NCBI GenBank assembly: GCA_017937385.1 | Contig: JAGBDR010000016.1 | Coordinates: 45,803 to 109,802, forward strand | Source: Parabacteroides sp. | Lineage (GTDB): Bacteria; Bacteroidota; Bacteroidia; Bacteroidales; Tannerellaceae | Direction of reading: 5' to 3' | Length of the DNA stretch: 64,000 bases | Part shown: in pieces, positions 1 to 7,054 of the stretch | Position numbering within the stretch: the stretch's first letter is position 1 | How the letters are laid out: each line of letters begins with the position of its first letter | Made by a program: the position numbers and the translations under genes | Notes under the pieces: model-generated | Databases searched by the model: none | Seen by the model: only the letters and a program-made list of their open reading frames with translations | What the model was told of the DNA's origin: nothing

Positions 1-362
1 GGACGTTCGTCGCCATCGCGATTTTCCTGTTCGCTTTCAGCAGCATTATCGGGAACTACTACTACGGAGAGGCGAACATCCGCTTTATCACACCGAAGAA
101 AAGCGTGCTCTACCTCTATCGCCTGGCCGTCGGCGGCATGGTGATGTTCGGAGCGGTGGCAAGCTTGGAGCTGGCCTGGAGTTTGGCGGATATCACGATG
201 GCTTTCATGACGATCTGTAACTTGGTCGCCATCTCGTTGCTGGGCAAACAGGCTTTCCGCCTGCTCCGCGATTACACCGCGCAGAAACGGGGCGGGACCA
301 AGAGCCCCGTGTTCGACAAAAACAGGCTGCCGGAGCTAAAAGACAAGGCGGAATGCTGGTAA
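1..362 (+). CDS. Sodium/alanine symporter (AGCS family), C-terminal part
   Basis: This is the 3' end of a gene that begins before the window; the open frame starts at base 3 and stops at 360-362. The visible 119 residues open with a hydrophobic helix followed by FSSIIGNYYYGEANIRF, a pattern typical of the last third of AGCS carriers, which import alanine or glycine with Na+. Two more membrane helices follow, then a basic cytoplasmic tail rich in Lys and Arg. An internal Met at 105 could be taken as a start, but the same frame runs upstream without a stop and carries family sequence, so this is a fragment cut by the window edge. The next gene converges on it with only 7 bp between stops. Confidence 0.8.
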   Translation, partial: TFVAIAIFLFAFSSIIGNYYYGEANIRFITPKKSVLYLYRLAVGGMVMFGAVASLELAWSLADITMAFMTICNLVAISLLGKQAFRLLRDYTAQKRGGTKSPVFDKNRLPELKDKAECW

Positions 363-369
363 ACACCTC

Positions 370-1596
370 CTACTGGTAGATCAGACTGAACAACCGCTCA
401 GGCGCAAAGACCTCGTTGGCGACCTCCCGTATCTCTTCGGCAGTCAACTTTTCCACCTTGGCAAAGACTTCCGGCAAAGTGTCGTAGCGGTCATAATGGA
501 GGAAACTCTTCCCCAACCCCAAGAACAGCCCTTCCCGGTTGTCGCTGGAGACACCTAACTGCCCGATCACCTGTTTCTTCGCCGCCGCCAACTGGGTCGC
601 GGTCAGTTTCACGTCGCGCAGCTTCGCCAGCTCCTTGTGGACGAGCCGGATTGCTTTCTCCTTGTTTTTGGGGTCAGTCCCGAAATAGATGCTTGCCAAT
701 CCCGTGTCGGTATAGGAGGTCACGTTCGACTCGACGTTATAGACCAACCCGTTCTTCTCCCGGAGCGAGACATTCAGCCGGTTGTTCATCCCCGGACCGC
801 CCAACAGGTTGTTCAGTAGGAACAGTGGCAGGCGTTTCTCGTCATGCATGCTGTAGGCCCGTCCTCCGATCAGCACATGCGCCTGATGGGTTTCCTTGTG
901 TATTTGGCGGCTGGCGGGAAAGAGTTCGCCCGGTGCCGTCCGGTTGCGTGCCGCCATGGGAAAAGCGATATCCGACAGGGCGCTTTCCGCCATCTGCACG
1001 ATCTTCCTGAACGGGGTCCGGCCCATCGAGAAAAACACCATGTTTTCGGGCGCATAGAACCGCCTCATGAACGACTTGCCGGACTCGCTGTCGAAACGGA
1101 GCAACGACTGTTCGTCGCCCAAGATGTTATGTCCCAACGCATGACCGTCGAACAACAGGTTCTCAAACTCGTCGAAGATCAGCTCCGAGGGGCTGTCTTC
1201 GTATGAATTGATCTCGTCTAAAATCACATCCACCTCCTTTTCGATCTCCTGTTCGGGGAATTGCGAGTGGAACACCAAGTCGGCCAGCAACTCGAAAGCC
1301 CGCCGGAAATGTTCCTCCATAAAGATGGAATAGACGAAAGTCTCCTCTTTCGTGGTATAGGCGTTCAGCTCTCCGCCGACATTCTCCATCCGGTTCAGGA
1401 TATGCCAGGACTTGCGCTTTTCCGTCCCTTTGAATATCATGTGTTCGACAAAATGTGCCAAACCGAATTCACCGGCCTCTTCATCCCGTGTCCCGGCATT
1501 CACAGCAAACCCGCAATAAGAAACCGGAGAAGCAACAGGAAGATGTACGATTCGCAAGCCGTTCGGCAAGATATGTGAGAAGTAGTCTTTTTCCAT
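370..1596 (-). CDS. M16 family zinc metallopeptidase (pitrilysin/processing-peptidase type)
   Basis: The 408-residue protein carries the inverted zinc motif HFVEH at residues 48-52, with the third ligand expected at Glu128 in the run EVDVILDEIN. This is the M16 signature HxxEH followed by a Glu about 75 residues later. The length fits the single-chain M16B type, with an active N-terminal half and an inactive C-terminal half around residues 200-400 (R/Y-type substrate pair region LREKNGLVYNV near residue 280). No signal peptide is seen, so it is probably cytoplasmic, degrading peptides or processing a partner protein. The ATG at 1594-1596 is the only sensible start. A minus-strand -7 box (TACTTTTG) sits at 1625-1618, giving a short leader. 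Confidence 0.88.
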   Translation of the reverse strand: MEKDYFSHILPNGLRIVHLPVASPVSYCGFAVNAGTRDEEAGEFGLAHFVEHMIFKGTEKRKSWHILNRMENVGGELNAYTTKEETFVYSIFMEEHFRRAFELLADLVFHSQFPEQEIEKEVDVILDEINSYEDSPSELIFDEFENLLFDGHALGHNILGDEQSLLRFDSESGKSFMRRFYAPENMVFFSMGRTPFRKIVQMAESALSDIAFPMAARNRTAPGELFPASRQIHKETHQAHVLIGGRAYSMHDEKRLPLFLLNNLLGGPGMNNRLNVSLREKNGLVYNVESNVTSYTDTGLASIYFGTDPKNKEKAIRLVHKELAKLRDVKLTATQLAAAKKQVIGQLGVSSDNREGLFLGLGKSFLHYDRYDTLPEVFAKVEKLTAEEIREVANEVFAPERLFSLIYQ

Positions 1597-1617
1597 GATT
1601 TATTCGTTAGAATGGCA

Positions 1618-1625
1618 CAAAAGTA
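1618..1625 (-). promoter_or_regulatory. -7 promoter box (TAnnTTTG type) for the M16 peptidase
   Basis: The minus strand reads TACTTTTG about 22 bases before the peptidase start codon. It matches the Bacteroidota housekeeping -7 consensus. A clear -33 TTTG was not identified. Confidence 0.45.
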
Positions 1626-1639
1626 CAAAATATCAACCT

Positions 1640-1826
1640 CTCGTTGTGCCAATATCATTAAAATAGATACTTTTGTGCATTGTTAAATTCATAAACGATA
1701 ATGAGAAAAGTAATCGGCATCGGGGAGACCATTCTCGACATCATTTTCAAGAACACCCGGCCCCATACGGCGCTGCCGGGTGGGTCGACTTTCAACGGCC
1801 TTGTCTCTTTAGGGCGGTTAGGCATT
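1640..1826 (+). repeat. Duplicated promoter and 5' end of the PfkB kinase gene (truncated copy)
   Basis: Bases about 1640-1826 match 3080-3266 at a constant offset of 1440 bp, with five mismatches seen (1649, 1679, 1756, 1759, 1781). The copy contains the -7 box TACTTTTG (1668-1675), the leader, the ATG at 1701 and the first ~42 codons of the kinase. Similarity ends abruptly at 1827. The intact gene is downstream, so this is the partial copy. Confidence 0.93.
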
Positions 1827-1954
1827 TCAGACTCGACCGCTTTTCGAGCTTTTTCAAGCTGTTCCGGGATTTGATACTGATACAAGTATTCCTCATTTAG
1901 TTCAAATGCCGCAAATTTTTCTTGCCAAGTTTGGGCTAAATTGTCTCTTTTCAT
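1658..1954 (-). pseudogene. 5' fragment of an unidentified gene fused to antisense kinase sequence
   Basis: The first ~42 residues (MKRDNLAQTWQEKFAAFELN and on to EQLEKARKAVES) are charged, helical and look like real protein. From about base 1826 the frame runs antisense through the duplicated kinase segment, which is not meaningful coding sequence. I read this as the N-terminus of a gene truncated by the same rearrangement. I do not recognise the family. No promoter box was identified in front of it. Confidence 0.45.
1701..1874 (+). pseudogene. Truncated sugar kinase fragment
   Basis: The frame starts with the same residues as the intact PfkB kinase at 3141 (MRKVIGIGETILD), keeps the substrate-binding GGST motif, then leaves the duplication at base 1827 and reads about 15 unrelated codons to a TGA at 1872-1874. 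All ATP-binding and catalytic residues are missing, so it cannot be a kinase. It has a complete copy of the kinase promoter, so a short transcript and a 57-residue peptide may still be made. This looks like recent recombination debris because the copy is still about 97% identical. Confidence 0.85.
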
Positions 1955-2267
1955 ACATGATTTATTATTCGTTACTACTATTAGATTTCAGGTCACATAT
2001 ACGTTTCCGTCTTATCCGAGAGCAAACATACAGGAAGTGCTTTTAACAGACAAGAAAGTTCTATTATGTTAAAATTATTTACAAAACCTTTGTGTTAAAA
2101 TCGGAAAAAGAAAAGTTAAAATCGAGTAGCTGATTATTGAATGACAAATGTTTATATGGAAACAAGAAAAAAAGGCATAAAAAAATTCCATGCCCATGCG
2201 TTTTTGATTGCATGGGCATGGAATGGGAAAGGGATGGGCATGGAATGAAAAACCGTATTTCGAATAC
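1955..2267. other. AT-rich intergenic stretch with a phased box array
   Basis: About 310 bp without a convincing gene. It is AT-rich (2030-2180) and holds the ATGCCCAT/ATGGGCAT array at 2187-2247. The small plus-strand frame at 2208-2417 overlaps this array and the end of the gene below and is not supported. Confidence 0.6.
2187..2247. repeat. Phased 22-bp array of ATGCCCAT/ATGGGCAT boxes (locus 1)
   Basis: The 8-mer ATGCCCAT occurs at 2190-2197. Its reverse complement ATGGGCAT occurs at 2212-2219 and 2234-2241, so the step is exactly 22 bp. Flanking bases are also similar (TTCC before, GGAA after). The first two boxes can form a hairpin around a T-rich loop. It lies just beyond the 3' end of the minus-strand gene 2268-2729. 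Confidence 0.8.
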
Positions 2268-2729
2268 CTAAAACCGTATGGAAAAGTTTACGGCAGGTGT
2301 ATAAACGGTATTTCCCGTATAAGAGGGTGTATAAATAGGCGTCAATCCTATATCGACCTTATTCATTGCTTTCTTTTTATAGCGATGCGATACGATGAAA
2401 AGAGGTATACTCGATAGTGTCAAGGTTCCTCCTGCTATTAATACTGCAACAAATGGATTTCCTTTTCCAATGCCGCCTGATTGATTATCTATTGCTAATC
2501 CAATCATACCATAAAACGTCGTTGGCAAGCCAACTCCTAAAGCACTCCAACCGGCAATACGGAGGATTTTAGACGTTTTCCATTCCTTTGTTTGTTTATA
2601 CAAATCTTGCGTTACTAAAGACGATGATCCATCATTTACAACAACCCATGATTCATGAACGGCCTCATCCCGCGCATAAAGCGGATGTGACAGGAACAGG
2701 AAAATTAGAAGAAATGTTATGTAACGCAT
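2268..2729 (-). CDS. Exported hypothetical membrane protein
   Basis: I chose the ATG at 2727-2729 because the protein then begins with a signal peptide (MRYITFLLIFLFLSHPLYA, cut near residue 19); the longer frame adds 25 residues of unlikely sequence. The 153-residue product has two hydrophobic segments at about residues 57-80 and 93-113, each glycine-rich, and ends in aromatic-flanked alternating residues with a terminal Phe, like the last strand of an outer-membrane protein. I do not recognise a named family. The G+C content is clearly lower than that of the neighbouring kinase and helicase, and it sits inside the 1.25 kb that separates the two copies of the kinase 5' end, so it may have arrived with the rearrangement. 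Confidence 0.6.
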   Translation of the reverse strand: MRYITFLLIFLFLSHPLYARDEAVHESWVVVNDGSSSLVTQDLYKQTKEWKTSKILRIAGWSALGVGLPTTFYGMIGLAIDNQSGGIGKGNPFVAVLIAGGTLTLSSIPLFIVSHRYKKKAMNKVDIGLTPIYTPSYTGNTVYTPAVNFSIRF

Positions 2730-3140
2730 ACGATTTATAATTAGATATTTGCATTCACCCTTAAAGATGAATGCAAATATAATGAATATCTCAAAATCAA
2801 GCAATTATTTAGAACATTTTACAATAGCTTGATAATTGTGTGTCAATGCATTTCATAACGAAAAATTTTTATGATTAATGACTAAAAGTTTTTATTTGAT
2901 ATTATAACATGGCTTCATTACAGCTTGTTGGTTAATATAATGCAAAATAATCCATTTTTTCTTGATACTTTTTCATGGAATTATTTTAACTATTAAATGA
3001 ATTGATAGAAGGAAAATTTAACTGATATTCCAGAACAAAATATCAAATTGGAAATAGGGTACGAAAAAATATTACCTCCCTCGTTGTGTCAATATCATTA
3101 AAATAGATACTTTTGTGCTTTGTTAAATTCATAAACGATA
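2730..3140. other. AT-rich intergenic region
   Basis: About 410 bp, very AT-rich, with no open frame of interest. Its last ~60 bp are the kinase promoter and leader that are also present at 1640-1700. I see nothing else I can name. Confidence 0.6.
3108..3115 (+). promoter_or_regulatory. -7 promoter box for the PfkB kinase
   Basis: TACTTTTG, 25 bases before the start codon at 3141. The same box is present in the truncated copy at 1668-1675. Confidence 0.55.
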
Positions 3141-4070
3141 ATGAGAAAAGTAATCGGCATCGGGGAGACCATTCTCGACATCATTTTCAAGAACAACCAG
3201 CCCCATACGGCGCTGCCGGGCGGGTCGACTTTCAACGGCCTTGTCTCTTTAGGGCGGTTAGGCATTCCTGTTTCGTTTATCAGTGAAACAGGTAATGATC
3301 ATGTCGGAGACATCATCTGCGACTTCATGACCGAGAACCAGCTTTCCACCCGCTATGTGGACCGTTTCCCGAACGGGAAAAGCCCGGTTTCGCTCGCTTT
3401 CTTAGACGCAGACAACAATGCCCATTACACGTTCTACAAGGATTATCCGAAGCAACGCCTCGACGTGCCCCTGCCGGAAATCGACGAAGACGATATCTTC
3501 ATCTATGGTTCCTACTACTCGTTGGCTCCAGAGCTGAGGGAACGGGTGGTGGAGTTTCTCGATTATGCACGCCAGCGCAAGGCGATCCTCTATTACGACC
3601 CGAATTTCCGCAAGGCGCATGCCCACGAGGCGATCTATCTCACCCCGACACTGCTCGAGAACTTCGAATATGCCGATATCATACGCGGTTCGGACGAAGA
3701 CTTCCTCAATATTTTCGGGAAATCCGACAGCGGAAAGGTCTATTCGGACCATATCCGTTTCTACTGCGACCGCTTCATCACCACCCACGGGGCCGGCGGC
3801 GTAGACCTCTACCACGGCAACCAACGCTGTCATTTCGACGTGCCCGCCATTCGCGCGGCCAGCACGATCGGGGCGGGCGACAACTTCAATGCCGGCATCG
3901 TCTACGGCCTGTTGAAATATGACATCCGCCACCGCGACCTCGCCACCCTCCCGCAGGAAACATGGGCGAAGATCATCGGCTGCGGGATCGACCTGGCTAC
4001 CGAGGTTTGCCGCAGCTACGACAATTATATTTCAAAAGAATTTGCAACGGACTATCGGGCCCGGTTTTAA
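3141..4070 (+). CDS. PfkB-family carbohydrate kinase (fructokinase-like)
   Basis: The 309-residue protein has the PfkB fold signatures: the N-terminal substrate motif LPGGSTFNGLVSLGRLG (residues 25-41), and the C-terminal ATP/anion-hole motif GAGDNFNAG at residues 244-252, where Asp247 is the expected catalytic base. The family phosphorylates sugars or ribonucleosides with ATP in the cytoplasm; Bacteroidales members of this length are usually annotated as fructokinase-like. The substrate cannot be fixed from sequence. It has its own promoter box at 3108 and is followed 46 bp later by a phosphatase lipoprotein gene with a separate promoter box. Its promoter and first 42 codons are duplicated 1.44 kb upstream. 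Confidence 0.85.
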   Translation: MRKVIGIGETILDIIFKNNQPHTALPGGSTFNGLVSLGRLGIPVSFISETGNDHVGDIICDFMTENQLSTRYVDRFPNGKSPVSLAFLDADNNAHYTFYKDYPKQRLDVPLPEIDEDDIFIYGSYYSLAPELRERVVEFLDYARQRKAILYYDPNFRKAHAHEAIYLTPTLLENFEYADIIRGSDEDFLNIFGKSDSGKVYSDHIRFYCDRFITTHGAGGVDLYHGNQRCHFDVPAIRAASTIGAGDNFNAGIVYGLLKYDIRHRDLATLPQETWAKIIGCGIDLATEVCRSYDNYISKEFATDYRARF

Positions 4071-4087
4071 ATATCGCTTTTTTTATG

Positions 4088-4095
4088 TATCTTTG
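4088..4095 (+). promoter_or_regulatory. -7 promoter box for the phosphatase lipoprotein
   Basis: TATCTTTG, 21 bases before the ATG at 4117, inside the short gap after the kinase stop codon. Confidence 0.5.
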
Positions 4096-4116
4096 CTTGG
4101 CAAGAGTAATAGAAAT

Positions 4117-5181
4117 ATGATTTTGAAACGGATTCTTTTCTTATTCGCCAGTATAGCCCTATTGACGAGGTGCCATTCCGGGAAAGTGCCGGAAGTCCGC
4201 ACGGTCTGCTTGCGTGACGACATCGGCAACTATATCATCAAATGGGAAACGGACCCTCGCACGGACGGGACGATGAAGTTGTATGTCTCCGACACCCCGG
4301 ACGCTTTCGACATGTCGTATCCTTGCAGTTATGCCGACATCGACGACGGACGGGTGACCTACATCACGAACGACAACATCACCCGCAAATACTTCCTCCT
4401 GTCGTTCAACGACAAATATTACCGTACCGTCGGCGCCCGCTTGGTACAGATGGACAGCGTGCAGAACCTGCGCGACATAGGCGGCTATTCCTGTGAACAT
4501 GGGAACCGCATGACCGGCTGGGGAAAGGTCTTCCGCTCAGGCGAATTCAAGTCGCTCAGCCGCAACGACACGATCCGGCTGGACAACCTGAAGCTCAAGA
4601 CAATCATTGACCTCCGGGGAGAAGACGAAACGGTTTCCGCCCCGGTGAAATATGCAGGAGCAAACATCCTCTCCATCCCGATCCCGATAAAGGGCAAAGA
4701 GCAGATCACCCAACGCTTGAAGAAAGGGCGCATACGCAAAGGCGACGGGTTCCTGTATATGCAGGACACCTATATCAGCTATGTGACGGAAAACAGCGAA
4801 CAGTTCGGCAAAGCCCTGCGGGTTTTCCTCGACAAAGACAACTATCCGATCCTCGTGAACTGTTCGATAGGGAAAGACCGTGCCGGCTTCCTGACGGCTC
4901 TCCTGTTAGCCGCCCTCGACGTGCCGGAAGAAACGATCATGAAGGACTATATGGCTTCCAACAACCACATAGACCTGCGGCACTTGGCCCACATGGCACG
5001 CGGCCTCAATACGGATGCCCAGGAAACCATCACCGTGCTGCTCAGCGCAAACGAGACTTGGCTCGATCTGGCTTTCCACAAAATAAAGAAAGAATATGGC
5101 TCGATCGACAAATATTTGTCTAAGGGGTTGCATCTCACGGAGAAAGAGCGCGATACATTAAAAGATATCATATTAAACTGA
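4117..5181 (+). CDS. Tyrosine-type phosphatase lipoprotein (Y_phosphatase3 family)
   Basis: The start at 4117 gives a lipoprotein signal (MILKRILFLFASIALLTRC, Cys19 as the acylated residue). A first domain of about 100 residues precedes a dual-specificity/tyrosine phosphatase domain that opens with the family motif LRDIGGY and has the active-site loop NCSIGKDRAG, a CX5R motif in which the His usually before the Cys is Asn. The protein is 354 residues long and should sit on the periplasmic or outer-membrane face, where it could remove phosphate from proteins or small phosphoesters. The gene has its own -7 box and follows the PfkB kinase in the same direction. The longer frame reading back into the kinase gene was rejected because it lacks the signal. 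Confidence 0.82.
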   Translation: MILKRILFLFASIALLTRCHSGKVPEVRTVCLRDDIGNYIIKWETDPRTDGTMKLYVSDTPDAFDMSYPCSYADIDDGRVTYITNDNITRKYFLLSFNDKYYRTVGARLVQMDSVQNLRDIGGYSCEHGNRMTGWGKVFRSGEFKSLSRNDTIRLDNLKLKTIIDLRGEDETVSAPVKYAGANILSIPIPIKGKEQITQRLKKGRIRKGDGFLYMQDTYISYVTENSEQFGKALRVFLDKDNYPILVNCSIGKDRAGFLTALLLAALDVPEETIMKDYMASNNHIDLRHLAHMARGLNTDAQETITVLLSANETWLDLAFHKIKKEYGSIDKYLSKGLHLTEKERDTLKDIILN

Positions 5182-5202
5182 CCGGTATCCGAATTATTTG
5201 CG

Positions 5203-5210
5203 TACCTTTG
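5203..5210 (+). promoter_or_regulatory. -7 promoter box for the DEAD-box helicase
   Basis: TACCTTTG, about 40 bases before the TTG start of the helicase at 5251. Confidence 0.5.
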
Positions 5211-5250
5211 TCCCCACGCTGAATATTATCATATATACATACATCGCATT

Positions 5251-7053
5251 TTGAAAACATTTGAAGAATTAGGAGTTGCCGCACCGATATTGAAGGCAAT
5301 CCAAGAAATGGGCTACGAATCGCCCATGCCGGTACAGGAGGAAGTGATTCCTTTCTTACTGGGAGAAGACAACGACGTAATTGCATTAGCACAGACAGGG
5401 ACAGGAAAAACAGCCGCTTTCGGCCTTCCGGTCTTGCAAAAAATCAATGTAACTACATATCAGCCCCAAGCACTCGTGCTTTGTCCCACCCGCGAGCTCT
5501 GCCTGCAGATCGCCGACGACCTGAACGACTACTCCAAGTATATCGATAGCCTGAAGGTCCTTCCGGTATACGGAGGTTCCAGCATCGAGAGCCAGATCAA
5601 GACGTTGAAACGCGGCGTACACGTGGTCGTAGCCACTCCGGGACGTCTTCTGGACCTGATGAACCGCAAGACGGTAGACCTCAGCTTGGTGAAGAACGTC
5701 ATCATGGACGAAGCGGACGAGATGCTCAACATGGGCTTCACCGACAGTATCAACGCGATCCTCGCCGAGGTGCCGGAAAACCGCAACATGCTGCTCTTCT
5801 CGGCCACCATGCCGAAGGAAATCGCCGCCATCACGAAGAAATACATGCGGAATCCGAAAGAGATCGTGATCGGCAACAAGAACGAAGGCAACAAGAACAT
5901 CCGTGACATCTACTATATGGTCCGTGCGCAGGACAAATATCTGGCACTGAAACGCATCGCCGACTTCTATCCGAACATCTACGGTATCATTTTCTGCCGT
6001 ACCCGCAAGGAGACGCAGGAGATCGCCGACAAGCTGATACAGGACGGCTACAACGCCGACTCGCTGCATGGCGAATTGAGCCAGGCGCAGCGCGATTACG
6101 TGATGCAGAAGTTCCGCATCAAGAACCTCCAGCTGCTCGTCGCCACCGACGTGGCTGCCCGCGGTTTGGACGTGGACGACCTGACACACGTGGTCAACTA
6201 CGGTCTGCCCGATGAAGTGGAATCCTACACGCACCGCCGCGGCCGTACGGGACGTGCCGGAAAGACCGGGATCTCCATCTCGATCTGCCACGTGAAGGAA
6301 AAAGGCAAAATCCGCGAGATCGAACGGATCATCAACAAGAAATTCGAGAAAGGCGAGATGCCGACCGGGCATGCGATCTGTGAAAAACAGCTTTTCAACT
6401 TAGTAGACCAGATCGAGAAGGTGAAGGTCAACGAGGAGGAGATTGCGTCCCTGATGCCTCAAATTTACCGCAAGCTGGAATGGTTGGACAAAGAGGATAT
6501 CATCAAGCGGGTCGTTTCACTTGAGTTCAACCGCATGATCGACTATTACAAGGATGCCGATGAGATCCAGCAGGTAGACGAGCGTGCCGCCCGTGGCGAA
6601 CGGAAAGAACGCCGGATGCATACTGCCGAGGAGGGCTATTCGCGCTTCTTCCTCAACTTCGGCAAGGCCGACGGACTCTACCCGAACCAGCTGATCGAAC
6701 TGGTCAACAAATGTGTGCCGGGCAAGGTGCGCATCGGCAAGATCGACCTGCGCGAGAATTTCTCATTCTTTGAAGTGGATGAAAACGAAGCCCGACGGGT
6801 GATGGATTGCATGAACGGGTTCGAGGTGGACGGACGGCGCATCTCCGTCGAGCCGGCGCAAGGCAAGAAGGGAGAAGGCGACGGTAAAGGGCGCAACGGC
6901 AAACGGAGTTACGGACGAAGCGAAAACGGCTACAAAGGCAAACGCCACAGCGACCGTTCGGACCGTACTTTCCGGAAAGAGGAACGCGAAAGCGACCGCC
7001 CTTGGAAACGGACGGCCGCCGCACGCGAAGCCCGTAAGAAAAAACGTTTCTGA
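5251..7053 (+). CDS. DEAD-box ATP-dependent RNA helicase with DbpA-type RNA-binding domain
   Basis: The 600-residue protein has the helicase motifs in order: Q motif (PMPVQEE, 25-31), AQTGTGKT (47-54), PTREL, TPGR, DEAD (153-156), SAT, then HRRGRTGR in the second RecA domain. Residues about 468-543 match the DbpA RNA-binding domain (FFLNFGKADG to RRISVEPA), which in E. coli DbpA reads 23S rRNA. A Gly/Lys/Arg-rich tail follows. The likely role is ribosome assembly or cold-stress RNA unwinding. The start is TTG at 5251: no ATG lies in frame until residue 20, and the residues after the TTG (KTFEELGV) are typical of the family N-terminus. It has its own promoter box at 5203. Confidence 0.92.
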   Translation: MKTFEELGVAAPILKAIQEMGYESPMPVQEEVIPFLLGEDNDVIALAQTGTGKTAAFGLPVLQKINVTTYQPQALVLCPTRELCLQIADDLNDYSKYIDSLKVLPVYGGSSIESQIKTLKRGVHVVVATPGRLLDLMNRKTVDLSLVKNVIMDEADEMLNMGFTDSINAILAEVPENRNMLLFSATMPKEIAAITKKYMRNPKEIVIGNKNEGNKNIRDIYYMVRAQDKYLALKRIADFYPNIYGIIFCRTRKETQEIADKLIQDGYNADSLHGELSQAQRDYVMQKFRIKNLQLLVATDVAARGLDVDDLTHVVNYGLPDEVESYTHRRGRTGRAGKTGISISICHVKEKGKIREIERIINKKFEKGEMPTGHAICEKQLFNLVDQIEKVKVNEEEIASLMPQIYRKLEWLDKEDIIKRVVSLEFNRMIDYYKDADEIQQVDERAARGERKERRMHTAEEGYSRFFLNFGKADGLYPNQLIELVNKCVPGKVRIGKIDLRENFSFFEVDENEARRVMDCMNGFEVDGRRISVEPAQGKKGEGDGKGRNGKRSYGRSENGYKGKRHSDRSDRTFRKEERESDRPWKRTAAAREARKKKRF

Positions 7054-7054
7054 A

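Noticed and set aside
2208-2417. 69-residue plus-strand frame starting in the box array
   Set aside because: Its first residues come from the ATGGGCAT repeat and the rest is antisense to the exported protein gene at 2268-2729.
5386-6372. 328-residue minus-strand open frame inside the helicase gene
   Set aside because: It mirrors a high-G+C coding gene in the opposite direction, has no family motif, and the plus-strand helicase has all its motifs.
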